Positions 52,196-63,388 of a stretch of DNA of 64,000 bases are shown piece after piece. Under the pieces are notes generated by a model. That model was given only the letters and a program-made list of their open reading frames with translations, made no database searches and had not been told where the DNA came from. This stretch comes from Lethocerus indicus (taxonomy: Eukaryota; Arthropoda; Insecta; Hemiptera; Belostomatidae): the NCBI GenBank assembly GCA_019843655.1, contig JACDQD010000010.1, forward strand, positions 4,137,637-4,201,636, read 5' to 3'. The position numbers and the translations under genes were made by a program. Positions within the stretch are counted from its first letter, which is position 1, and every line of letters begins with the position of its first letter.

Positions 52196-52559
52196 TGAAT
52201 TTTAACGAGGTTTCAGCATTTGACATTTATTATATTTAAAAAAAACTGAAGGAAACTGCGCAAGGAGTTCAACGCATATTTTAAAGACATGTCAATGACA
52301 CATATCGATTAATGCAGTGGGGATTAGTTTCAATTTATTGAGATCCTAATTTTGGCTTCTTGCCATCGACTTATCGTGACTTGATTCTGGTATAGAGCTA
52401 GTGGGAGAACAGAAACAATACAAAAATAAAACCTAAAGTCAATTAAATTCCCGAATTCCATTTGACAATGCGAGGAACATAAATCCGCTGATCATTGTTT
52501 TGCCTCTTATTGTACTTTAGAATATTTACTATTTATTTTGTTTTCTAAACCGCCCGCCA

Positions 52560-52810
52560 CTCAGTTTCCTATTAAGTTGGAGATTCATGATACAATCGCT
52601 CCGTAATGAGCCGGGTCGCTGGTGGAAAGGCAGCATTGAAAGGCGCCGGGAGTTGTTTGCGCGTTTGGCATTCGAAAGAAACCCGGCCGTGCCCGGCTTT
52701 TAAGCGACACCTTTGTGAAATGAGTCAACTCTCTAAATGTCGCCCCCTCGTAAACTGGTTTCGAAACGACATCTGGCCCGCTCGAAGAAGAGCGCGCTCC
52801 CAGTTGACGA
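52560..52810. other. CpG-rich island
   Basis: Open on both strands (about 75 codons each), compositional; immediately left of repeat family 2 copy B. Confidence 0.4.
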
Positions 52811-52856
52811 AACATTTTGGATAGAAAATAAATTTATGAAACTAAGTAAATACAGA

Positions 52857-52980
52857 CAAAAAGTGCCATCACTAGGTGGTTTCTTTTATCGTGACAAACA
52901 AAGACAGGAATAGACATATTGTACCCACAACTGTAAAGTTAATTGTACAATAAATAAGAAGTTTAAAAGAGTTTAAAAAA
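52857..52980 (+). repeat. dispersed repeat family 2, copy B
   Basis: Seen: AAAGTGCCATCACTAGGTGG, TTTCTTTTATCGTGACAAAC and TGTACCCACAACTGTAAAGT, then an A-rich end, collinear with 14104-14222 and in the same orientation. It lies just downstream of the GC island 52560-52810. Confidence 0.5.
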
Positions 52981-53499
52981 GAAATTTTGGGGAAGTTTGA
53001 AAAATCACTATAGCTAATTAATTGATTCATCCGCGAAGAAAACCAGCCAATCTTTGACAGACCACTACAACACAGTTCTATATCGATAAATTATACGCAG
53101 AACTGCCTATTGAGTACAAAAAGTACTTACTAATAATAAATTTGACTTTGTTTCCTCAAATTTGTAGAGTTGGCTAACGTGGCCTCAAATATTTTTTTTA
53201 TATTGTGTATATGGCACAATTAGGTCAGTGCCTGTTATGTGCGTCATACGGTGGGTCTCCGAGGTATCCTTTGACTTTATTTGGTTACACCTTTTGTTGG
53301 CCCGCATACAGAACAATCAACGTTTCTCGTCAATGCGTTAGACAGTACATATCTCAGAGTTACAGAAATGGGTGATCCTTTCTTCTGCGGCTGTGTGGTC
53401 TTCAGACGGGAGTCAGAGTTACGAGCGGCTCTAGCCGAAAGCCCAAGACGAGCCTAACAGAATTGAATGAATAAAAAAACAATTCCCTCGCTACTATTG

Positions 53500-54240
53500 C
53501 CCATGCTTAACTATTGTGTCCGCTGTCTACTATATTTTGCCCGTTAACTTCTTACGACGCGGAACTGAGGCCTATTCAAACCTTGTCTATTCAATAAATA
53601 TGCAAATGGGGGTAGAATATATTTTAGCGGACACAATAAAGCGACGGGGAATAACACCGGGAGTATATTTCATGCGGTTAATAGAGATTATGTCGCCGGT
53701 TATATCCCTAGTCCGTTAACTCCCCGATTGTTCTCGATACCTCGTGAGGAGTCTCATTTTTCAGGACGGGCCCTCGAGGGTGAATACAAAAGCGGACATG
53801 GCGGCGGTGGTGGTGGACGCCTCCACGGCGGGACAAACTCCGCCAACTCAAGGTTATCCCTTCATAAATCACTTATCCTCCCGGGGCGTAGTATTTATTC
53901 AAATGTATTCAATAATGTTTTATTAATACTCGGAGTAAAATTTACCCCCCACCCGAGGGTTCGAGCCGTTCCCCCTTTGAGAAAACGGAAACTCATTTGT
54001 AATGCACCGAGCCGGGGGGATTAGCTCGGGTGCGTGGGCGGCGGCCCCATTCAAGTCCCCAAATCTTGGAAGCGCGCACCCACACGCCAGAGGGCCGCCG
54101 GATGGCTTCATTCGGCCAATCGGACGAATTAGGGGCCCAAATCTTCTGGAGCATCGAAAATACAGCAATCTTATGGTAATAGGAACGTCTTCCGGCCCAA
54201 AAGCGACTGGCCCCATAAGCCACCGACAGATCAGTGAGGC
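53500..54240. other. CpG-rich island with internal repeats
   Basis: Two related words about 83 bp apart, CCCCAAATCTTGGAAGC (54057-) and GGCCCAAATCTTCTGGAGC (54138-). GCCAGAGGGCCGCC at about 54086-54099 resembles the core of a CTCF-type site. Starts with the 127-bp inverted-repeat segment. Confidence 0.4.
53512..53638. repeat. 127-bp segment bounded by 13-bp perfect inverted repeats
   Basis: Seen: TATTGTGTCCGCT at 53512-53524 and AGCGGACACAATA at 53626-53638. The interior is unique and ends with AATATATTTT. It may be a miniature inverted-repeat element; no target duplication is clear. It marks the left part of the island 53500-54240. Confidence 0.5.
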
Positions 54241-54729
54241 GCAGAACTTAGCAGTTGTTCTCTGTAAGAGAACAAAAATGTCAGAACAGTTGAAAAAGCA
54301 TGAATAAATTAACTATATACTTCGCCGTATTATATAACGCACACCGCCGTCCTGGACACCCTATACTTAAACTCCTCGGACTGCTTATTACAAGGACTTA
54401 AAAATCCCTTATGTTCAAGTACAACATAGACTTGGCGCTCGGGGCGCCCTATCCCCATTGTAATTCCTGAAATTCCCCCCAAAGAAGCTTCCCCTTGTAC
54501 GCTCGCCACCAGCGCTAATTGAACACGTTGAGATTTTATCGACGGGTCTTGTATTGAAGTCCTTTTCCATTGCTGCCGCGAAATAAAACGGCGTATAAAA
54601 TAATAAAACTCGACGCAAACTTGGGACAGGAACACATGCGGGTATTATCCGTCCTATAATCTCGGTTTTCATAATGCTGGCGAGGACCGAGATCCGACGG
54701 GCTCCGTAGGGAACTGAATAAAAGACAAA

Positions 54730-56170
54730 AGGCGGAAATCGATAATAGGAAATAGTTTGAGGAATCCTTTTTTAATTCCTAACAAAATCATAATCATTAG
54801 CTCAATATCTCATGGCAGTCAACTGCGTGTTGAATAGATCACGATATGCCTGTATTCAGACAGAATGGACATTGTGCGCTTTGTGATTAGCAAACAGTAT
54901 TTTTTTGACAATGACTAAAAATCAGTATTTCCTTCCAATTCCGTAGTACTTTTTGTAAGCTATGTAATTAGTTAAGTATGTGTGTTTCACGGCCAATTCA
55001 TAAACTATCACAAATAAACAAAAATTATCCTCTAAATCTTACACATGACACGAATTTCACAAAAGTTTCCAAGAACAAACATCACCGGCAATTCATGAAC
55101 GTAGGAACATTCCGTTATAAGTATATTTCTCCTACACGATTCATGGAAAGGCATAAATTTCTGTACCGTAGAATTTACGAAGCGTACCAACTCCACGGGC
55201 GGGTTATCCATTTCTGGCGAATTGCGAAAGCGCACTGGTACAACTGCACGAACCGCGTAAACATTAGCACGAGCAGGAGTTTTACACAATTACACACTAT
55301 CGCACAATCACAGTAACTTACATTTAACGATGATAGAGAAGATTTGGAGGGAAAACTCCGTTCTAAACGGGAGGCCGCTTTTAGGGCTCTCCTTATACGG
55401 TAAGGGGTAAACAATAATAATAAAGAAAGCCGGCGGCACTAATTTATTCCACGCACATGAAATCTCCGTTTTTCTGACTGGAGAAGTCGGGTAGAAATAT
55501 TTCGGTGGTCACGTAAGTTCCTTGATTTAAGGCGGCCATTAACACAACGGGAGGGGAATAATTTCTTTTGAGTTTCTTTTCTTTCTTTTCAATATTTTAT
55601 TCCCGGTACCCGATGATGTATATATAGATATATATTCCGTGTTGATTTCTGAAGAGGGTCTGGCACCGGACTGAGTTTGGCCAGCGGGGGGGCGGCACGT
55701 TACAAGCTCTATACAACAACCAATTTCAACGCCGTAACATTTCTCATATATTTTTAACTATACAAACTCTGGTTGGAGAACGATTCGAAACGCTTTATAT
55801 CGTAAATATTAAGCAGATTATAAAACGCGGGCATCAAAAGCGAATCAAACAAATTCTAAAATACAACAAATAGACCGCAAGGGAGAATTTCAATAATATA
55901 TTTTTAATCTCTCACTTATAGTTTTAAATATTCTCCGCTAGTTTTACATTGCTAATGCAGCGAACATTTTTGGCACATTTTAAAATATAGCCCAAATCTC
56001 CTTAAATAATGAGATTTAGGCACATCGCTAATAGGCCCATCATCCGCTTAATTGATGGCTCAAATTTGACACAGACGGTTACAAGCCGAAACCGATATGA
56101 TTTCTAGACCGATAAAAGGGGTGGGAACGTATAACACTGATAATATTACCATTGTGGTTATGTTATGAAT
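54730..56170. other. AT-rich unique sequence
   Basis: A 112-codon plus frame at 54978-55316 is basic and aromatic-rich without a recognisable family; probably chance. Confidence 0.3.
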
Positions 56171-56179
56171 AAATGCAGG

Positions 56180-56429
56180 AAAAAGTAATAAAATCTAAGG
56201 GACACGTCAACGCTACGCGTCCGCGACAATCATAATTTGCGACGGTTTCCTCCGTAATTTCCGGCCCCCTGGGTATGCCCTCTCGGCATAAAATTAACTT
56301 TAATGGCGGCGAAAGCAAAGTCCGTATAATAGGAGGAGGCCGGCTCTATAATTATCGCCGTGTAACCAATAAGACATTCCCGAGAATTTTCTCGATTACA
56401 ACTCGTTTATATTTTTGTTCTATTTTCAG
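56180..56429. other. CpG-rich sequence upstream of the candidate exon
   Basis: Island flanking the exon; includes CGAGAATTTTCTCG (56381-56394, 6-bp arms) and the polypyrimidine acceptor tract at about 56405-56429. Confidence 0.4.
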
Positions 56430-56522
56430 CTGGAAACGACCGACGTGGAAATAAAAAGGAAGGGCCGGGAGCGGGCCTTGGAGGCCCATCAATTTGGAGA
56501 TGCCTACAAACGGAAATCGCAG
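56430..56522 (+). CDS. candidate internal exon, 31 codons, unknown gene
   Basis: Seen: a polypyrimidine-rich stretch ending in TTCTATTTTCAG lies immediately before 56430, and CAG/GTATAA forms a donor at 56523. The segment between is 93 bp, a multiple of three, and open in phase 0. In that frame a TAA lies upstream at 56370-56372 and another TAA falls inside the donor, so the frame is open essentially only across the exon and its acceptor tract. The peptide starts LETTDVEIKRKGRERALEAH and ends in QFGDAYKRKSQ. It has about eight basic and six acidic residues, two KRK clusters (residues 9-11 and 27-29), no Cys and no hydrophobic segment, so it is probably a helical or disordered charged stretch. 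Phase 1 has an early stop; phase 2 is open but Gly-rich and less protein-like. Inference: a constitutive or cassette exon of a larger plus-strand gene whose other exons lie outside the window. I do not recognise the family, and chance co-occurrence of the splice signals cannot be excluded. Confidence 0.5.
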
Positions 56523-56599
56523 GTATAAAACACCAATCGGTCGCCAAGCACAGCGCCCCCCCCCAATATAAATTACATCCCAAATGCCCGGCTTTCGAT

Positions 56600-58880
56600 T
56601 TTCAATTTTATAAATGCAGAGAAAAAATAATCAGTCCGACCCGAGCATTCGAAGGCACATAAAGAACGAACTACCCATTTCATCGCGACAACCCAAGAAG
56701 CAGGATGCTCAGGATAGGTGCTTCCCGAGAAATTTAACTATGAATAATTTAGCTATGAAATAATTTTTCATTTACACAATCCAAATTTTTTTTTGTTAAA
56801 TGTTCTATTCAACCCGTACCTTCGTTAACTTAATAGAATGGTAGACCAGATATTTTCGGTAGGGCAAATACTGAATGAACAACGAAATTAGATGTTCGAC
56901 TCCGGCGATTAAATTAATGTGAAATTTTAAATTGTTTCCTGAAACAGCGTCAAATTAAACCTCCCCTCGGGGACCTGTTATAAAATACCAGCGGGACGAA
57001 TTTCATCCCCGACCCTCCCCATACGTGATCTCCACAAAATTCAATTTTAACATCGCTCTAAATAAATTCATTTACTATTTAAATTACTGAGATCTCGAAA
57101 ATGATTGTTGCAATACTCATGGCGCGTACTGCATGCCCGGAAGGCTTTGCCACAGCAAACAGAGATTATCTGGAGGGGGAGTGCCCGTGCGCAATAACTT
57201 AATCACTTTAATTTATTGCGCTAAACACGCGGAGAAAAAAGATAATAGTGGCATATTTATGATGACTAAGTACCAAATTGTATTTTAATTGGTAAATAGA
57301 ACCCAGTACAGTTAACTCATGAGTATATTATCCGGTTGACTTGGACTATTTTTTTCTATGAGACTGATCATTAGAAATGCCTGTATACTGAGCTTACATT
57401 TTATGATGTACACACTTTGATATAATAATTTATATCCGAGTAATATGGTATAAAGCACCATTCTGATAGGTCTGTAGAGCATATATATTATTTCCATTTC
57501 AAAATATAACAGTAAATATTTTATTAAATTTTAATAAAAATCAGATTAGTTGAATTTCAGCCGTTACCGAATTAAGCGAGTTCTAATATATATTATATTC
57601 TAAGCATATCTATTTTTCTGCATTAGGGAGCCAAATTCCTCCAGAGGAATTCCATATTTATGTTTATCCGTGTTTGAAAAAAACTGCTAAAACAAGTTGG
57701 AGACAGATATTTGGGGTTGTAATTACACAGCCGGGTTAGGGCAAATAAGAGTAGCTCATTCGGCGGGGGTTGAAATCCCCCTAACAGCCTTCCCAAGTCC
57801 CAATGCAATTAGCGCACCAAGTTGGTTATAAACACGGGCTTAAAGCACATAACTCGTGTTGCCGTTTAATGACACCACGTTTCAATAAAATGTTACTCAT
57901 TTTCTGATTTCTCGAAGCGGTGTTGCAAACGTTTTTTCGACAATTATCTAGAAAAGTGGACCTAATATCTGTACAACTTATAATTTTTTAATAAGCTACG
58001 CAAATAGTTTACTTACAACTTACAACTGCAAGAATGCCTCCCTGGACATTAAAAATAGAGGAAATCATATTTTAACAAACAAAAAAACCAGGGAGACTAG
58101 AGAAATTACGAAACTTAGTAAACGCCCAAAAACAAACATGTAAGCACAGCAGCAGTGGTACTAGAAGACAAAAACTACCATATAAATTAAATTCTTTCTT
58201 AATCGATTCACAACTTGTATACGGGAAGATAAAAGGGAATTTTAGACGATAGAACTGTGATATTAAACGAGAGATTTTTGTTAATTTTAACGAGAGGTAT
58301 TTGGGAGAAAAGGGAATGTACTATGACACCTCGCGTGCGGGTTAACCCCCGGGATTTAGGCGAGCAAACCCTCCCTATCAGTTCGTAGGAGACGATTCGC
58401 GGGAAATCGGGGCTTACTTCGGCGTCGAGTAAAAGAGGAAAAGCCGGTAGGATTTCCCCCCTGTGAAACTCTATAAATAACGCTTTAATCCGTGGGCAGT
58501 GCGGAAACAAGCGAAAGCACGCTAAATGAGTACAAACATTGGTTCTTCATTAAGGTAATTGAATTGAAATAAATTCACACAGGAAGTGGTTGATAGATAT
58601 TTCCAACTGAATGAACAAACCAAGAACAACTGGAAATCTAATTTAAGTTAAATAATCAATTTCTATTTCCATTTTTGAGAAACGCTAATACAACATAGGA
58701 GAATAATTACACGAACTCCATTAATAAATAAAACTTGATTAATATTGTATTATGTACAGGAGAATTGTCAAAATCATTTTAGGTCTAGTGATTAGTCAGT
58801 TTAGGATTTAAATATAATATTGTTTAACACCTACTCATTTCTATTCTATACGTAGATCACGCGTGTAAGTATGTATTCTT
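56600..58880. other. AT-rich unique sequence downstream of the candidate exon
   Basis: No second exon could be supported here. A small CpG patch lies at 58320-58510. Confidence 0.35.
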
Positions 58881-58939
58881 CTTTAATTTTCCATCAACAC
58901 CCGACTCGAATTTTTGATATGTGCAAATTTGTTTCTTAT

Positions 58940-59230
58940 TTTACTGGGTTTTAGAGAGTAGTCGGGACCTGGAAAAACCTCCAGGAGGCGGAGACAGTAA
59001 CAGTAAACTGAACAGCTGTAAGTGAGACGCTGGCGCCCGGGGCTAGTGTCGCTGGCCACCATCCCCAACAGCTTTGTCCCCTGCTTGGCTCTCCATACAA
59101 ATAACTGGCTATAACCAACAGCGTAAACAGGCAGGAGGCGATAGTCCGCACCGTTAAACACCGTCCAAATGTGACCGTACGCGGATGCCTCATTACGGTT
59201 GTAAAGCAAGGTACGCCCGCCTACGAAAGT
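58940..59230. other. unassigned island of mixed composition
   Basis: Moderate GC, few long CpG clusters, open on the minus strand in two phases. TGGCGCCCGG at 59031-59040 resembles the start of a tRNA-Lys primer-binding site, but the match is short and no LTRs flank it. Confidence 0.25.
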
Positions 59231-59293
59231 CAATAAGGACCTACCGAAATTAGAATTAATACGAAATATACATCCTGCGATATAAATCAAACC

Positions 59294-59294
<1 letters not shown>

Positions 59295-59341
<47 letters not shown>
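59295..59341. repeat. (TA)n microsatellite
   Basis: About 23 TA units; a spurious minus-strand open frame of 155 codons begins in it. Confidence 0.95.
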
Positions 59342-59342
<1 letters not shown>

Positions 59343-60059
59343 TAACTCAATTGTGTGACGCAAGTGATCTAACCCTATTCTTAGATAAGGGCAGACCCAA
59401 TAACCTGTCACAGATCGGTCGCAGTGAGTTGTAAAACTACTGAAAATCACCAAACAGATCAATCAAGAAAATACATACAGATTCAAGAGATATTACTGAA
59501 AATTGTGAAAAGCCAGCCAATTAAGGGAATGGGCGTTCCCCATAATAAATTATGCAATTAATAAAAATTGCGTTGATATTCTAACCAGTCTATGCGAAAC
59601 ACCATCAATATGGTGTTGCTAAAATACCTCAACTAATGCAGCGTACACTATCAATAACGAGGCGAGTGCATTAATATTCAAAGTATAAAATCCTCAAAGC
59701 ATTAGAGAAAGGACCCTTCTTCGAAACCAAAACACGAGAAGGGGAATTTAAAGTAAACTGACTGAGAAACAATATAGGTACATCAACCCTACACTCCTCC
59801 TATCCCACAAAACCACCCCCCAATTGTTTTCATAGCGGACTACATCGGGTACAAATTTACTTCCGAGTACCGCGAGTTAAAACACATAATAATGGACATG
59901 GCTACCCTCATACACACCGGGTTTAATTGAACCCAAGTTCTTCACCTCCACCCCTCCCGCGGCAATACCTCTCTGACTAATTTAAAATGAAAGATGACGG
60001 CCGAGACCAAGAGCAGTGGGAGAGAAACTGGCGAGAGAGAAGGTAAAACTCGAGAGAGA

Positions 60060-60330
60060 TGAGAGTGAGAGATGGGGGGGGGCAGCTGGAGAGAGCTTTA
60101 ATTAACTATAGCTGGTGGCCCCGGGGCGGGGCGGGGGCGGGGGCGGTGCCCCGGGGGCGGGACGGGCCCCAAATTGCCCCAGTGCCCCTGGGGGCCCCGC
60201 TAGCCCCGGGCCAACATCCGCCCCCTCCCACCAACCCCCTCGCCCCTTTCACAACGGGTATTTGTAGTGGGCCCCGGGCGCTTCCTCACAAAATTTTCCT
60301 CCCTTACTCCCCTCTTACTCTCTTCTCTCT
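60060..60330. other. GC-rich island with GC-box cluster
   Basis: Several GGGGCGGGG/GGGGGCGGGG words at about 60120-60165, the densest GC-box cluster in the window, followed by a CT-rich tract and a TA array. A TTTAATTAACTATAGCTGG word lies just before. Possible Sp/KLF-bound regulatory element. Confidence 0.4.
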
Positions 60331-60344
60331 CCATCTCTCCCTTG

Positions 60345-60346
<2 letters not shown>

Positions 60347-60402
<56 letters not shown>
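60347..60402. repeat. (TA)n microsatellite
   Basis: About 27 TA units after a CT-rich stretch (60301-60340); the 166-codon plus frame that crosses it is not a gene. Confidence 0.95.
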
Positions 60403-60407
<5 letters not shown>

Positions 60408-61229
60408 TTTATGGATATCTGTGTATGTACATATACGCACGCACATTGCAAAAGGACTGGTACCCAAAGTATAATGGATCGTTTGTTAGCCTACAAACGT
60501 TTATTTCGCTATTTCATTTATTAATTGTTTGTTTTAATATTTTTCATGGCATTTATTAGACTTTTCAAAACATACACCGATAGCTTGAGCATTATAATAT
60601 GGTTGAAATAATTATTTTATCAAGTATATAATATTACATAATTTAGCATTATATTAGAATAATATAATTGGCCTTATCAATAGTAATAAAATGTGCTATA
60701 AAAAAGCGACCAAAAAAAAACAATAGTAATAAAAAGAATAGATGTAAAATGATAATAATTTTCGTAGGAGACGGGCTTTTTCTATATACTACAAACCGAT
60801 GGAACGCACAAAGCTACCCCTATGTAAGGTAGCTTTTGACCTAAGGGAGTTAAGCGGAGATGCGGAATCACTTCAGCACACGTAACCAGATATTATGGGC
60901 CATGGATTTAATAATTAATATAAAAACAAGATTTTTTGAGAGTTAGTTTTTTTACACAAACGCGAGGGCGTATTTTATGTAGATGCTTGAAAATTAGTTA
61001 ATTCCCACGAAAATATTAATGGCGCTTTATATAAAATTATAAGGTCGATTAAAATAATCAAAACAGTCAAGGACTTGTGAAAACTATAAACACATATGCC
61101 AACTAGTTCCATTCCACTAGGTGTTGAGGTCAAGTCCTCGCCACGATATAGAATTTTCATGCTATCACTGTAATACTACTATAATCACTACTTACTATAA
61201 CTGAGTTACGCCTTTAAAACAAGTTGTTT

Positions 61230-61650
61230 ATCTATTTGGCCGCCCCCCTCCTCTGGCGCTGCGGTCCCGTCTGAATTATGTTTTAATTATATCGCGGAGT
61301 CCGGCGGGCAATTATGTTTTCAATACAGAGTTCCCACTACCTGTACCGCAGCCAGTTCTCTAATTACAAGCCCGTCCCCCCACACCCCCCCCCCATCGCG
61401 GCTATCTCCAATCGAATGTTAATGGACGAGGGTAATTTATGGCGGGGGACGCCTCTCGGGGAGGGCCTATCTCGCGGGCTCCCGTATTTATACCGCTCCC
61501 CGATAGTTTTATTTTCACCTCCCCAACACAGCTACTAAACTTTCCAAAGAGTTATGGCTTCCGAATAAACACACCCCCACCTTCCGTTTGTTTCAAAAGT
61601 CGGTTCGTTCCTTCGACCGCGGCTCATTCAAGTTTTGAGGTCTCAAAAAT
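61230..61650. other. GC-rich island
   Basis: C runs and CpG; no gene recognised. Confidence 0.35.
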
Positions 61651-62559
61651 AATCGTTAAGAGAAATAGAAACGTGTACATACTGTGTCAGTGCGACAGGT
61701 AGGTAGTAACGTCTATCTCCATAGGGGCATTAGCACTTACCTGAAAAATAGAAACAATAAATTAGTACAATATTCAATTTACGCACTCACAACTATATAT
61801 ATTGGCAGGGTAGAAATTACAGAGGAGTTAGTAGGTATGTGCAACTTGAAACCCAGAACCGATGCATAATATGGCAATGAAATAGTGGTACTGTGAGTAT
61901 TATTATGTAATTCAATTATGTTTTTTGTTACTTGAACACTATATTAATTTATCACGAAGTAACATTAAAACGTCAGGTCGTTATTATCCTAGAGCTAGGA
62001 CAAGGGTGAAACGAGGCGTTTATATATCACGCCCTAGTAAGGTATAGGTACTATGTGTGTTGGAAGTGTGACTTTTTTAATGTAATAATTAATAAATGTA
62101 TTTCGTTCTAAAAATATTTTTTTATTTAATTTTATTTATTAAATGCATAAAGGCGAAACTTTATCCTCCTGCCTCGGGTGTTTACTAAGAACTGTATCAA
62201 AATATAAAACTTATATTACAAGTAGTAGATCGTGTCTCTTGATCACAGGTCTAGGTAAGGTCTCTTTCGCAAAACATTCTTCGCAGACATTCTTACCGCT
62301 GATAATCACTAATAAGCACATAAGTACAAGAATATTTTATTTATTTGTTAATAATAAAAAAAAACTTTATATTCGCCCCGCTAATCCTACTAAAGGACCT
62401 CACCCCAACCGCCCCCCCCATTTTTGACCTGCAACCAGACAAAGACTTAAGCCGATTTACAAAAATCACACCGCCCCTCTCAACTCAAACAAAACCCCCC
62501 AAAAATACAATAAAAAGACACACATATATACACACGACTAACAAGACAACCACCACAGT

Positions 62560-62702
62560 ACAAGTGACAGTGACAATGCAGTAAGGATGCCCAAAAACCA
62601 ACCAAAGTGCCAAAAGTGACTAACACCGCTACTGAAGATGGCGAGCAGCCGAAACCGGTCTGGCAAAAGACCAAACCAGCGAGAGGAGACAGAAACACAC
62701 GA
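62560..62702 (+). mobile_element. family 1 repeat, copy 5
   Basis: Seen: AGTGACAGTGACAATGCAG, then CCAAAGTGCCAAAAGTGACT, CTACTGAAGATGGCGAGCAG, CCGAAACCGGTCTGGCAAAA and GCGAGAGGAGACAGAAACAC. The first part is the reverse complement of the interior of copies 1 and 2 and the second part is the right arm, so the unit reads continuously here. It stops at CACGAAATCATTG, before the usual TACGGTATTCC tail. With copy 1 it preserves the hammerhead-like core best. Confidence 0.68.
62628..62664 (+). ncRNA. hammerhead-like fold in family 1 copy 5
   Basis: Seen, written as RNA in order: GCUA, CUGAAGA, U, GGC, GAGCA, GCC, GAAAC, CG, GUC, UGGC. This gives a CUGANGA box, a 3-bp stem II, a GAAA box, a minimal stem III and GUC at the usual cleavage position. 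Stem I forms by GCUA pairing with UGGC (one U-G wobble). Known: type I hammerheads with very short stem III occur in Penelope-like elements and animal retrozymes. Against: there is an extra U between the CUGANGA box and stem II, stem II is short, no distal stem I is evident, and GGUCU/AGACC can form a competing hairpin. Activity is unproven. Confidence 0.35.
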
Positions 62703-62739
62703 AATCATTGTAACCGTATCGCTACATATCCTAAATATA

Positions 62740-63260
62740 CATCCTGGCGCTCTCCAGAGTGGAAGCTGTCGGACCGGGTGCAAACAACAAACAGAAACAG
62801 TGCTGTTGGGCCCAAACAAGCGCTATTTGGGGACCGGCCAGGGCCCGGGGTTTTCTCGACGGCAAAACATTGGGAGTCGGCGGGGCCCCGAATCATTAAT
62901 GCGCCGGGGCGGGGTCCCCTCTCAAAAGCGGACCCGCCGAATCAACACCGACCTGCCCCCGACCAGCACAAACACTCCGCCAGAACGGCGGACACCATAT
63001 TTACGGTCACGGTAGGGGGAGGGAGGCGGCACCGTCCATAAACTACCCCGCGAGTACACACCCATTGTCCTTCCCTCATCGGCCGTGCAAAACATACACG
63101 CAGGTGTACAACTCCGCCAACGTTGGCCCTCGCTCGGTCTCGCCCTTTTAGATGCCCGATAGATATCAAACCGTACCCCATAGGGCCAACATTTTCGCTG
63201 CCAATTGAAAAACTTTCGATGCCGACTGAAAAAACCAACTGCACCTTGCGCTGGTTGCCA
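62740..63260. other. GC-rich island next to family 1 copy 5
   Basis: Dense CpG with GGGCCCGGGG and CCGGGGCGGGG words. Frames up to 144 codons arise from low stop density and are mutually overlapping. The right edge is duplicated (63105-63300). Confidence 0.4.
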
Positions 63261-63300
63261 ATCCAAGAGGAAAAAAATTAAAAAACTAAATTGAATTTAC
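63105..63300 (+). repeat. diverged local direct duplication 2, copy A
   Basis: Seen: CCGCCAACG-TTG-CCCT, TTTAGATGCCCGATAGATAT, CCAATTGAAAAAC and CCAAGAGGAAAAAAATTA, then AAAACTAAATTGAATTTA. The same blocks recur in order at 63389-63545. It lies at the right edge of the GC-rich island 62740-63260. Confidence 0.55.
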
Positions 63301-63388
63301 AACCTACAGAAACTATATCGACTTAACGATATGGACTCACAAAAATCACTCAGAAAAGGAGTTTAAATTGCGCAATTGGTCATTCAAT

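Noticed and set aside
59031..59040. TGGCGCCCGG resembling a tRNA-Lys primer-binding site
   Set aside because: Ten bases only, with no flanking long terminal repeats or retroviral-type coding sequence.
58883..59350. 155-codon minus-strand open frame
   Set aside because: Begins inside a (TA)n array and has no recognisable motif; kept only as an unassigned island.
60059..60559. Longest plus-strand open frame (166 codons)
   Set aside because: It runs from a GC-rich low-stop island straight through a (TA)n array (Tyr-Ile repeat); no domain, no splice logic.
62538..62819. Minus frame rich in Phe/Leu/Ser over family 1 copy 5, with similar frames in copies 1, 2 and 4
   Set aside because: The similarity is due to the shared DNA repeat; frames differ between copies and contain stops and shifts.
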